The notes below the pieces were generated by a model that was given only the letters and a program-made list of their open reading frames with translations, was not told the DNA's origin and did no database searches. A DNA stretch of 64,000 nt from Leuctra nigra (taxonomy: Eukaryota; Arthropoda; Insecta; Plecoptera; Leuctridae): positions 27,212,309 through 27,276,308 of the forward strand of contig OW203766.1 of NCBI GenBank assembly GCA_934045905.1, written 5' to 3'. Below, in pieces: positions 1 to 9,697 of the stretch (positions are counted from its first letter, which is position 1; every line of letters begins with the position of its first letter). The translations under genes were made by a program, and so were the position numbers.

Positions 1-569
1 CTTCAAGAGAGTCAACTTTAATGGCAGGACATACGGATAGCTTGAATATCTATCCTGAATATATGTCATATTCACTATTCAGGATATAGCATATTCCTAT
101 GCTCAAGCCGACATATTGTCAATATCTGACACCACTGCCTTCTCGAAATTCAAATTTCCAATTTAGATTGCACCTATCATACACGAATGTATATTTCTAG
201 AGGTCAGGCGTGTTTGGAAATATCCAATATAGGGAGAATGATTCCTTCAAAATTCGTCAAGCAAAAGCTTGCAACTCTTCGGAAATATAAAAATTTGGAG
301 AACCAAACTCTATGCTACGCTAAAGCCAAAAACTTAACTTTTGAATTGACCAATTCAAGTTCCCACTTCATTTGGACTGTCCATAATATGGTTGAACCAT
401 AAACATAATAAAAACTGTCTAACCACTCACAAGACTTGGAACTATTTATAGAAACGGCGACTACTTATGAATCAAATTTTAAATCTTCTTGTCACACAAA
501 ATTAATTCTTCCATCGGTCTAAAAATGAGTAGGTAATTCCCGTCAGAGTGTGATGAATCTGATGCCAAC
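1..569. other. Intron sequence left of GPCR exon 2
   Basis: This is AT-rich DNA downstream of the exon 2 donor, so it should be intron 2 of the minus-strand receptor. I see no continuation of the receptor (no TM4-like frame). A short perfect hairpin lies at 51-86, with TATCCTGAATA facing TATTCAGGATA. Open frames here are short and have no protein-like features. Confidence 0.5.
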
Positions 570-837
570 CTCTCTGTCATGATGTCCTGGTACCTCAACG
601 CGTGGACGACGGCGGTGTAACGATCCATGGCGATCGCGACGAGACTGTAGCCCGACGCGCACTCGGCGAACACGACGAGCACGAACCGGAGGATGCAGAT
701 GTGCTCCATCTGACCGAGGTAGTCGGAGACGGTGCAGGAGTAGTCGAACGTGTAGCTGAAGAACGTCGCGACGCCGGCGATGATGTCGGCGAAGGCGAGG
801 TTCAAGACGAAGCGCAGGGAGATGTCCGTGGAGGTTT
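570..837 (-). CDS. GPCR exon 2 (TM2-TM3, DRY)
   Basis: Second visible coding exon of a rhodopsin-family (class A) receptor that carries an extracellular signal to a G protein at the plasma membrane. It opens after CCTGACAG with two bases that complete the Glu codon begun by the G at the end of exon 1, then encodes 88 codons and ends AGAG|GTTGGC in phase 2. TM2 carries LNLAFADIIAG with the conserved Asp. TM3 begins with the usual Cys (HIC) and ends AIAMDRYTAVVHALRYQ, a DRY motif plus an ICL2 pattern. The FVLV...SLVAIAMDRY...LRY spacing resembles adenosine receptors, but an orphan of the same broad group is equally possible. The exon is much richer in GC than its surroundings. TM4-TM7 are outside the window. 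The donor is GT but not a strong consensus. Confidence 0.85.
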
Positions 838-1490
838 CTGTCAGGGGATAACATGCACGGTTAGCAGGATATTACCCCTACAAGACCGAGGCGGTCGGCG
901 ACGTGAATGAAGACCGTCACGACGCCGGCGATGATGTCGACGAAGGCGAGGTTCAAGACGAAGCGCAGGGAGATGTCCGTCGAGGTTTCTGTCAGGGATA
1001 ACATGCACGGTTAGCCAGATATTACCCCTACAAGACCGAGGCGGTCGGCGACGTGAATGAAGACCGTCACGACGCCGGCGATGACGTCCAGGTTCAAGAC
1101 GAAGCGCAGGGAGGTTTCTGTCAGGGAATAACATGCACGGTTAGCCAGATATTACCCCTACAAGACCGAGGTGGTCGGCGACGTGAATGAAGACCGTCGC
1201 GACGCCGGCGATGATGTCGGCGAAGGCGAGGTTCAAGACGAAGCGCAGGGAGATGTCCGTGGAGGTTTCTGTCAGGGGATAACATGCACGATTAGCAGGA
1301 TATTACCCCAACAAGACCGAGGTGGTTCGCGACGTGAATGAAGACCGTCACGACGCCGGCGATGATGTCGGCGAAGGCGAGGTTCAAGACGAAGCGCAGG
1401 GAGGTTTCTGTCAGGGAATAACATGTTCTTTATGCTGGATATTATCCCTACACTGAGGTGGTCGGCGGTGGTGCAGAAGTAGTCAAACGT
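838..1490 (-). repeat. Tandem copies of exon 2 splice acceptor and exon start
   Basis: Four further partial copies of the exon 2 boundary lie in the upstream intron. The 10-base word GAGGTTTCTG that spans the boundary recurs at 831, 982, 1111, 1262 and 1401, so spacings are 151, 129, 151 and 139 bp. Each copy carries the acceptor (TCCCTGACAG) and about 80-100 nt of TM2 coding sequence. It then joins a shared 45-bp intron piece after a 21-nt internal deletion relative to the real exon. The outermost piece (about 1452-1490) matches exon 2 interior without that deletion. Equivalent exon starts would be 988, 1117, 1268 and 1407. Confidence 0.85.
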
Positions 1491-1834
1491 GGATAAATAA
1501 AAATAAAACATATCAACGAAATTATTACAAAAATAAATAACTAGTATTATCTAGTGGAGCGGTCGCTCCACGCCAGCCAAGTCGTACGGCGCGCGCACAC
1601 TCTCATTTAAAAAGGCTGGAGCAACCCACTTTTACTGTAAGCATCAAAGTGGCATTTTCGGCCTACTGGATCTTAAAATTGGGAAATATCACATTGTTGC
1701 GAAATATCTTAATTTCGAGCTATGGCCCACCCTACAACATATACCAAATTTGGGAACAATAGGTTACGCCCTTTGCGCGCTAGAGGGCCGTGAAAACAGT
1801 GTTTTAGGGCGGTTTTCATAATAATAATAATAAT
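1491..1834. other. Intronic DNA between array and Helentron
   Basis: No gene is seen. A locally GC-rich patch at 1555-1600 (GGTCGCTCCACGCCAGCC and a GCGCGCGC run) and an (ATA)n stretch just before 1835 are the only notable points. It may be part of a further old repeat. Confidence 0.4.
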
Positions 1835-2841
1835 TGAGCGAGCGTAGCGAGCGTCACCACGGTACTCTTATGGCACTTTCTCTGTGTGTTTGTTTGTTTG
1901 TTTGTTTGTTTGTTTGTTTGTTTTTTTGTTTTTTTTGTTTTTTGTGGTCACAGCCCAGGTCAAACCGCTCAAGCAATCGATCTGAAATTTTGTACACATA
2001 CTAACGTAATCTATGCGGTCCCTGGGATCGTTTTTGAATGGGCTCCCGTGATTGGTTCAAATTTAAAAAAAAATATCTTTCGATTGGGTGCTTCGATCAA
2101 TTTGAAATTTAGCAAAAACATTGCAACCAACATTGTACCCAATCATAAAAAGTTTCAGCCAAATCCTCCTATTGGTTCAAATTTAAAACCATTTTTCATG
2201 TGATTTTTGACATTTAAACTAGAACAGATTGACCGATCAACTTGAAACTTCGCGTGGTCATTGGTACCAACATTTTAGATATTTTTGCCAATTTTCAGTC
2301 TAATCTGTCGTTATTTTCAAAAGTTTTGTCATTTTAAGGTCATTTTATTCCATAATCTTGAAAAATGTATACTAAATTGGCAAGGCCTGTAGAGCAGCCA
2401 AGCTATCCACAATGTACAGTAAAATGAAAGCATTTTTGAGCTAGCGCATAAAATCGGATGCAGTACGAAGGCCAAATCCTCTAATTGGTTTAAGTTTAAA
2501 TAATGTCTTCTGATTGGTCGACAATAAAAATGTTCACATTAAGTTCAAATTTTGCATGGTGATCAAGACCAACTTAATATTAAATTTTACATATTGTAAG
2601 CCCAATCAGTCAAGTATTAATTGTAATTTTACGAGTTTAGTATGGGATGTCACAAGAGATTTCTGGAGAAGGTATGTAGGTAAGACTTCACGACACAATG
2701 GATCTGTTATTCATCCAGAGTATTATGGAGATTGAAAAATTGCAGAGAAAATCGTCTTGTGCCGTGTCGTGCATCGTTACTATGGGGATGTTGCATGTTC
2801 TGTGCTCGCTCATCAACGCGTTACACTGAGCGTTTTCCTAG
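1835..2841 (+). mobile_element. Helentron-like (HINE) element H1
   Basis: This is a 1007-bp non-autonomous element. It starts TGAGCGAGCGTAGCGAGCG after a T and ends TTTTCCTAG before a T. GCTCGCTCA, the inverted copy of the first nine bases, lies at 2804-2812, and the hairpin CGCTCA/TGAGCG (2807-2832) closes five bases before the CTAG. A (TTTG)n run follows the 5' end. These features match the asymmetric terminal inverted repeats, 3' hairpin and T-T insertion described for Helentrons and their non-autonomous HINEs. The body is built of repeated 'ACCGATTGATCTGAAATTT'-like segments. Confidence 0.75.
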
Positions 2842-2869
2842 TAATAATCTCAGTAGTAGTCTCCTGGAA

Positions 2870-3960
2870 TTCAAATCCGGTAACAAGGCCACAGCCTAAA
2901 CGGCTGAACCGATTGATCTCACATTTTTACCACGTGTGCACTTTTGGCGTCTGATTTAACCTTCACCCCATGAATTTTTTGTGCCGCCATTTTGAAACCG
3001 GAAGTGACGTCATATCTCAACAACGGCTAAACCGATTGGAGCGAAAATAGCGCCAAACGATTCGGACGGTGAACTATATGCATTATCAGTAGCAAAAGAC
3101 TAAACATTTTGTTAACGAAACCGGAAATGACGTCATGAAATTTGAAATACATCGATTGGCATTTCGGCAACAAAGGTTGATCCGATTATTTTGATATTTA
3201 TGTAACGTATGCACTTCTGATATATCATTTGACTTGTTACAAAACCAACCGGAAGCCGCCATTGTTAAACCGGAAGTGACATCATATCTTAATATTGGCT
3301 AAATAGATTTGAACGAAACCAGCGCCACACAATTTAGACGGGCAACTTTATGTTTTATCATCTTATAGCAGTTTCTTATAGCAAAACCGGAAATGACGTT
3401 ACACATTTTAAAAATCTCACAAATTTACATTTTGATACAATACATACTATTTGAGACAGCTTATAATAACTTAATAAGATGTTATCATGTGTAAATTAAA
3501 ATTCAAGGGGTCAGAGATTTCAGCCGCCATTTTGAAACCGGAAGTAACGTTGTATCTCGAAAACTGGTATACCGATCAGTACGAAACTAGCGCCAAATGA
3601 TTCGGAATGCCATCTTTATGGAATAGGAACAGTCAAAGTAGAATGTTTTTATTTATGAGCCCGGAAATGACGTCATTCAAATTTAAAAATTATTATATTC
3701 CCCATTCTATACAATGAATACATATTCAGAAAGCCTAAAATGATACACATTAATTGTAGATATAAATTCTATGTGGCAGTGCAGTAAGTTTAGCAGCCAT
3801 TTTGAAAACCGAAGTGTTATATGCCATATCTCGGAACTGGGTTGGCCGATTGGAATGAAACCTTTGCTATTCTTCACGAAAGACTATACATGAATATACA
3901 ACAGATTTTCATTAGTAGTAACCAAATCGTAAATGGCGATTTTTTAAAAGAATTTAGTAA
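2870..3960 (+). repeat. Divergent ~270-bp tandem array with YY1/ETS/CRE motifs
   Basis: Four diverged units are marked by GCCGCCATT or GCAGCCATT at 2983, 3255, 3533 and 3793. Each unit carries 'AAACCGGAAGT' and a second 'CCGGAAATGACGT' half, plus 'CCGATTGGAACGAAA'-like text. Perfect CRE palindromes TGACGTCA lie at 3005-3012, 3128-3135 and 3668-3675. The first unit holds a YY1 consensus (2983-2994), an ETS site (2998-3005) and a CRE in 30 bp. The array starts directly after H1 and shares its 'CCGATTGATCT' phrase, so it may be body sequence of a related mobile element. Confidence 0.7.
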
Positions 3961-4017
3961 TTGTTTATTTCATATGCGTCACAAGTTGTAAATAATAAAC
4001 TAAAAAAAGGAGTGATA

Positions 4018-4421
4018 TCCCCATAAAAAACACTTCGTGTAAAAATACCAGCCAAGTCTCTTCAACTAAAAAAAAATATATGAAATCTAAAAATTCTGCA
4101 CTGAAAAGTATTGATATCAAAAAATTTGCCAAGTCAAAACTTTATTTGAAAATCAAAAAATACTTGGCGCATCGATTTTTTTGAGAATTATAGGTATACT
4201 ATATGTATATGTATATTTGATGTATATTTTATATCTGGCCTATACTTCTAAGCTATTTATATACACGATGCGCCAAGTATTTTTTGATTTTCAAATAAAG
4301 TTTTGACTTGGCAAATTTTTTGATATCAATACTTTTCAGTGCAGAATTTTTAGATTTCATATATTTTTTTTAGTTGAAGAGACTTGGCTGGTATTTTTAC
4401 ACGAAGTGTTTTTTATGGGGA
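4018..4421. mobile_element. Long-TIR MITE flanked by TA
   Basis: This 404-bp foldback element has near-perfect arms of about 156 bp (4018-4174 and 4266-4421) and a spacer of about 90 bp. It is bounded by TA on both sides (4016-4017 and 4422-4423), as in Tc1/mariner-type elements. The ends read TCCCCATAAAAAACACTTCG. No coding capacity is seen. The high arm identity suggests recent insertion or conversion. Confidence 0.8.
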
Positions 4422-4423
4422 TA

Positions 4424-5473
4424 TACCATAATAATTCAAATAAAACTAAAAACAATTTGATAATGTTTGCATACTTTTTGCATAAGTAATAATAAATTCA
4501 AAAAAACATTACAAACCACAACAAAATTTTAAAAAGTCATACATATTAAAAATAGTTTTATTGATTATCAACTACAAAAGCTCTAAGAATATTTTATTTA
4601 TCGTGTCCAAAGACCTCGTCGATCGCCGCCATGTTCTGCGACTGATGAATGATTGGGGCGATGATGATTTATCGGCATTTGATTGCAGCAGGTGCAACAA
4701 GTCGAGATGTCCAACTGTTCGTGACGATCAGTTGCGCATGCGTGTGTCTATCATTATCCACAAGAATACATCGCGTTTTGCGTGAAATTACAACCTTTAC
4801 TCTTCAATCAGCCATGAGATTAAAACAAGAGAACCTTCCAGCCTGCAATTCACTTAAAAATCAATGATGACACTTAAATTACATTACGAACTATATAAAG
4901 AGTAATATCAAAAACCCTTTTAATAGTGTTTAACATCGCAATGTTCTGAAACTAGCATATAATTGTGAGGATGATTGATTATGAGGGAGATGATTTTGAA
5001 GAATAAATAAGGATGGAAGGAGGCGGTCTTTGTGCAGACATGTGCACAAATAATAACACAGCAACAGATTTTATCTCTTTTACCCAAAAAATATTTACTG
5101 TTTAACTATTTTGAGAGACTGTCAGTGCATTTTGACAGCTAATTATTTATTTAATTATTATTCTTATTGCTATGTAATCGAACACCATGTACGATGCAAT
5201 GTCATCATCTACCTATACAAACAAATGGCAGATGACCAATATTTAAACTCGACGAGAACGAAGAGAATTGATTTTGATCAGATGTTGTCCACCTTGATTT
5301 ACGTTTACCCGGATTCAAGAAATCAATTTAACGGAGGTTATTGAGTTTCGATAGACTAATTAGAGATTCCACATACGTCATACAATAAATCAACGTATAA
5401 ACAACAATAATATAAAACACCTGGTAAAACCTTCGACACAAGACTATATGCCTTCAAATTATTGACACATATT
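4424..5473. other. Intronic DNA, no gene seen
   Basis: This stretch is AT-rich. A degenerate piece at about 4965-5030 (GATTATGAGGGAGATGA ... AAGGATGGAAGGAGGCGGTC) resembles the tail half of the SINE at 20799-21080. The other open frames (4561-4867, 5111-5344) lack motifs or splice context. Confidence 0.4.
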
Positions 5474-5476
5474 TTA

Positions 5477-5592
5477 GGCTGCATTTCACCAAGATTCCAA
5501 ACCCGGGTTAGAGGCGGTAAACCTGGTTTAGAGGCTCCTAAACCAGGTTTACCGCCTCTAACCCGGGTTTGGAATCTTGGTGAAACGTAGCC
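5477..5592. mobile_element. Palindromic PIF/Harbinger-like MITE (TTA duplication)
   Basis: This 116-bp element is almost one perfect palindrome. It starts GGCTGCATTTCACCAAGATT and ends with the inverse; the arms are about 55 bp. TTA flanks both sides (5474-5476 and 5593-5595), the target duplication typical of PIF/Harbinger elements. There is no coding potential. Confidence 0.75.
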
Positions 5593-6128
5593 TTATAGCA
5601 AACCACGAGTTGAGTTGATATTTTGTATCTTGTTGTGAAATAAAATAAAGAGAGGGGAATTTATTGTATTAATAACATCTTCATTGTTACATCATATTTA
5701 TTTTCAATAAGTTAGTGAAGACACATTGGTGTTTCTTGTAAAGATTTGAGTTGTCCACTCCTCAGAGTCAAAGGTAAAATTAAAGTGCTTGCAGGTTTGC
5801 TTGCAGTCAGAATGACAAATGAAGAAGTAAGACACTGCAATTTAAAACTAATAGTATACTATTTTACATCATTAAAAAAAATCGTAATGCTTATACCTAC
5901 CTAGTTCGATAACACTATTTAAAAAGAGTTTGGATGATTTTATATCGTCTATAGTAATTCCCTTTATAGCCGGTCAGTACTTTATAGCATCAAGTAGTAA
6001 TTCGAAAACTGATAAAAAGTCTATTATTCGTACTGGAACCTCCCTTAAGCAAGGTCATGATTGAATTACATGGCATCAATTTTAACAAATTAACATGATT
6101 AATGACCTAATTGAAAAATATGTCAAGT

Positions 6129-6511
6129 GGATATTACACTATACAATTCAAGTTGGGCGATATCAAATCATCCAGATTCAAATTGTCCCAATTGCCATTT
6201 TCATGGTTTGAGGTTAGGTTAGTTTTATGTTTTTCATAAGAATCGTCCTAAACAGACACCAGCATTTAATATTTGAAATTTATACTTACTAATGATTAAA
6301 TATTAAAAAGTTGTGTTCTCTGTTTCGATATTCGTTTCAATTATAGTGTCTATTCATCTCGAATTGTCCAAATGCAGTTGGAATAATAGAACCGATTCTA
6401 AACCAATAATTGCCCAGATTTGGATTTTTCTTGTCTATCACACTGTCCAAATTGGCCCAATTGAAATCGGCAGATTTGAATAGCCCAACTTGAATTGTAT
6501 AATTAGTGGAA
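6129..6511. mobile_element. Foldback MITE, about 380 bp
   Basis: The left arm (ATACAATTCAAGTTGGGC) and the right arm (GCCCAACTTGAATTGTAT) are inverted copies. The similarity extends inward for about 70 bp through CAAATTGTCCCAATTG-like text. Exact ends and target duplication are not clear. No coding frame is seen. Confidence 0.6.
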
Positions 6512-6544
6512 TACCCACCAACTGAAGAGCCGAAAACAACAGTA

Positions 6545-6735
6545 AGAGATGAGATCTAGTTATTAAATATATTTAGTCGTGATGACAAATGTTCTCCCGT
6601 GACGTCAGAGCGCGCCCCATTGACGTCATTGTCTGAAAATTACTCGAAATGTTGCCGAGTGTTTAAATACATAGATGGCGTGGGATTCGAACCCGAGTCT
6701 TCAGACAACTAGCCATGGTCAACTGCTTGCCACGC
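6545..6735 (-). mobile_element. tRNA-derived SINE-like sequence with paired CREs
   Basis: On the minus strand, 6735-6677 is tRNA-like: GCGTGG pairs with CCACGC across about 55 nt and contains a good B box (GGTTCGAATCC). The following body contains two perfect TGACGTCA sites at 6600-6607 and 6621-6628. It could be a tRNA pseudogene beside unrelated DNA instead of a full SINE; no terminal duplication was found. Confidence 0.45.
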
Positions 6736-8084
6736 ACACTAAATTATATGGAGTTTTTGTTTTCTATAAAACTTCTGTGCGAGACTTTAAGTAGCATGTC
6801 ATTACAAGGATTGTACAAGTTACTTTTTGCAACTATTTCTCTGGATGAAGATTCTCGTATCTTCGTGATCGCTCAAAAACACACCGACCATTTCTTCAGG
6901 TGTTTTTTTACCAGATGTCTGAAGAGGCACTTTGCTTTACAAATGCTAATGAGTAAGTAAATGATATGCGGAATCTATAATTCTCTACTTCAGAGGTAGA
7001 AGGTCGGAAGTCCATTTTCTCGATGTTGTGTCGCTCACTTACCTATGTATTGATGTAATCAATCTCTATCAATTGCCATTTGACTGTTGTCAAGAAAATG
7101 CATACATTTAAGTATTCTCTTACACAATGACTCATGTCACCGTTACAAACATGATTTGAGTTACAGGTTTTCGAGCACCTCAAGAATCATTGAAATGGAC
7201 TTAAGGCTTTCTACCTCTGAGGTATAGAATTTAAAAGATCCTTTTCGTTTGATACAACCGTAACGTATCATCTGTTTTACAATTTTTTATAAATTAAGTT
7301 ATAACTGAAGTTGAGTTAACATGCATTCACCCGGAAGCAAACAGCCTCAGTGTAAATGAATTTTAATTGTTTTCAAGGCCTCGTGGCTCATATAATCTAA
7401 AAAATACCCCGAATGTACGGTGCAACCTTCCAATGTGCAATGTCTTGCATGATTCATTCAATCTATCAAACTGTGCAAGAAGAATGGCCTACAGATATTA
7501 AATTATTATTTGTGCTTTTTTATTCTGCAATATGGATCACGCACTTAGTTGGTTTTTCGACACTCTTTCTATATAGTCAATGACTTGCAGTAAATATATT
7601 TACGCGCTAATTATAGGTGTATGCATTCGTTTTAAACTTTCTCAAACTCTAGTTTTATTTACGTTACAATATTCGCTCGAATGGTCATCGAGCTTATTCA
7701 GGTAAGGACATAAAAATTACAAACAACTTCTCCAACTTCTTATCACACTTATTAACTTATTATTAACTTATTAACTTCTTAACAACTTCTTATCTATGTC
7801 CAAAGATTTCAATAATATCAAAATATATTCAATTAAAAAATATAGTAAATATGAAAAAAGATTTTAAAAAGATTTATTATCTAAAGTCCAGTAGCAAAAA
7901 AATCATCAGTATATAATTAAATTTTTCCAATTTCAATCATAAGCCAATGAATTTCAGAGTTACACTGAAAATGTTATTTCATTAGCTAGATATTATAATT
8001 GTTCAGTGTGACTAACAAATGAGAATATAAATTAAATTTGTGTACGTGTTTTCAAGTTTCTTGACAGCGGTGTTAAAACTAATA
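6736..8084. other. Intronic DNA, no gene seen
   Basis: The stretch is AT-rich. The frame at 6715-6960 begins inside the tRNA-like sequence and has no domain or splice signals. No repeats stronger than short AT runs were noticed. Confidence 0.4.
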
Positions 8085-8472
8085 CGACGAATAAGTAGTG
8101 AGTTTGACCTTGAAGAGTTTTTTTAATCGAGTTTTATCAATATATTTTACCAATGTAATTGTTAATAAAATAAGGCTTTATACCATTCTTCAGAAAAGTT
8201 CAATGAAAATAATTTCATAGCTAGGAATAGATTATTATTTTTATTCTGTCCTACAGACGTCTAGTGCCTGAAAATTAGTAAAAATATGGCACTACACGTC
8301 TGTAACACGAAATAAAAATAACAAATCATTCCAAGCTATGAAATTATTTTCATTGCACTGTTCTGATGACTCGTATAAAACCTGATTTTATTAACAATTA
8401 GATTGGTAGGTAAAATATATTGATAAAAATCGATTAAAAAACTCTTCAAGGTCAACTTGATTATTCGCCGCT
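8085..8472. mobile_element. Foldback element beside GPCR exon 1 donor
   Basis: Inverted arms of about 175 bp (roughly 8085-8262 and 8280-8472) share GACCTTGAAGAGTTTTTTAA, ATTGTTAATAAAAT, AATGAAAATAATTTCATAGC and CAGACGT...TAGTGCC. The arms are diverged by substitutions and small indels, so the element is older than 4018-4421. Its right edge lies about 20 bp from the 5' splice site of GPCR exon 1. Confidence 0.7.
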
Positions 8473-8491
8473 ATATGACGGATCTTCTCAC

Positions 8492-8694
8492 CAATCTTGA
8501 CGCAGAGCCCCCTGCTCTGTCTCAGCCTGTATCTCAGCACTGAGAAGATGATGAGCGAGTTGGCGACGATGACGAGGACCAGGATGATGGTGTCCAGGAC
8601 ACAGCGCACCACGGTGAGGGCGAACTCAGCCGAAGAGACGGGAGGCGCCGTCGAGCCAAAACACACCATGGTTGACGGAGGTGGTCGACATTGG
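8492..8694 (-). CDS. GPCR exon 1 (start Met, TM1)
   Basis: First coding exon of the receptor. Coding runs from ATG at 8669 to 8492 (59 codons plus one G) and ends G|GTGAGA, a good donor in phase 1 that fits exon 2. The protein begins MVCFGSTAPPVSSAEF, then TM1 (LDTIILVLVIVANSLIIFSV) with the conserved Asn, then a basic first loop (RYRLRQSR). The outer N-terminus of about 20 residues is short, as in adenosine receptors. A strong acceptor (CCCTCTCTTCTGTACAG) would open the exon at 8694, leaving 25 nt of 5' UTR. That leader holds an ATG at 8688 in another frame; its 21-codon frame ends at TGA just after the array edge and overlaps the true start. Residue Ala14 is the last one inside the 107-bp array. 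Confidence 0.8.
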
Positions 8695-9697
8695 CTGTAC
8701 AGAAGAGAGGGTGTTAAAGCGGGAGGCAGTTGGGAGCCGAAGAGACGGGCGGCGCCGTCGAGCCAAAACACACCATGGTTGACGGAGGCGGTCGACATTG
8801 GCTGTACAGAAGAGAGGGTGTTAAAGGGGGAGGCAGTTGGGAGCCGAAGAGACGGGAGGCGCCGTCGAGCCAAAACACACCATGGTTGACGGAGGTGGTC
8901 GACATCGGCTGTACAGAAGAGAGGGTGTTAAAGGGGGTGGCAGTTGGGAGCCGAAGAGACGGGAGGCGCCGTCGAGCCAAAACACACCATGGTTGACGGA
9001 GGCGGTCGACATCGGCTGTACAGAAGAGAGGGTGTTAAAGGGGGAGGCAGTTGGGAGCCGAAGAGACGGGAGGCGCCGTCGAGCCAAAACACACCATGGT
9101 TGACGGAGGTGGTCGACATCGGCTGTACAGAAGAGAGGGTGTTAAAGGGGGAGGCAGTTGGGAGCCGAAGAGACGGGAGGCGCCGTCGAGCCAAAACACA
9201 CCATGGTTGACGGAGGTGGTCGACATCGGCTGTACAGAAGAGAGGGTGTTAAAGGGGGAGGCAGTTGGGAGCCGAAGAGACGGGAGGCGCCGTCGAGCCA
9301 AAACACACCATGGTTGACGGAGGCGGTCGACATCGGCTGTACAGAAGAGAGGGTGATAAAGGGGGAGGCAGATGGGAGCCGAAGAGACGGGAGGCGCCGT
9401 CGAGCCAAAACACACCATGGTTGACGGAGGCGGTCGACATCGGCTGTACAGAAGAGAGGGTGATAAAGGGGGAGACAGTTGGGAGACGAAGAGACGGGCG
9501 GCGCCGTCGAGCCAAAACACACCATAGTTGACGGAGGCGGTTGACATCGGCTGTACAGAAGAGAGGGTGTTAAAGGGGGAGACAGTTGGGAGACGAAGAG
9601 ACGGGCGGCGCCGTCGAGTCGAAAGACACCATGGTTGACGGAGGTAGCTTCGACATCGGCTGTACAGAAGAGAGGGTGTTAAAGGGGGAGGCAGTTA
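8628..9697 (-). repeat. Ten 107-bp units of exon 1 acceptor and start codon
   Basis: The word CACCATGGTTGACGGAGG recurs with its CAT at 8667, 8774, 8881, 8988, 9095, 9202, 9309, 9416, 9523 (altered to CATAG) and 9630: ten units at exactly 107 bp. On the minus strand each unit holds a pyrimidine-rich acceptor ending CTGTACAG, the leader, the receptor start codon and the first 14 codons. Only the last unit (8628-8734) continues into the receptor; the others run to TAA after about 20 codons. Copies differ by few substitutions, so the array is young or homogenised. Confidence 0.9.

Larger units (their letters stand above)
838..8491 (-). other. Intron 1 of the GPCR gene
   Basis: This phase-1 intron of about 7.65 kb runs from donor G|GTGAGA (8491) to acceptor CTGACAG (838). 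The single G left on exon 1 plus the AA that opens exon 2 make a Glu codon, and the combined frame is a continuous TM1-TM3 receptor; this is the main support for the pairing. The intron holds the exon 2 boundary array, a Helentron-like element, a YY1/ETS/CRE-bearing array, a long-TIR MITE, several smaller foldback elements and a tRNA-like sequence. Confidence 0.75.

Noticed and set aside
602..1511. Frames with Arg/His-rich sequence across the exon 2 array
   Set aside because: They are off-frame readings of GC-rich exon copies; the correct frame is the TM2-TM3 one on the minus strand.
1835..2841. Canonical Helitron
   Set aside because: The element ends in CTAG with a hairpin but does not start with TC and is flanked by T-T, not A-T; the asymmetric inverted repeat fits the Helentron/HINE group better.
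8730..9531. A series of 88-codon plus-strand frames of nearly identical sequence
   Set aside because: They are the antisense reading of the 107-bp array, repeating every unit, and do not correspond to a protein family.
8628..9697. CRISPR-like regular array
   Set aside because: The whole unit is repeated without unique spacers, the unit derives from a GPCR exon edge, and the DNA is eukaryotic.
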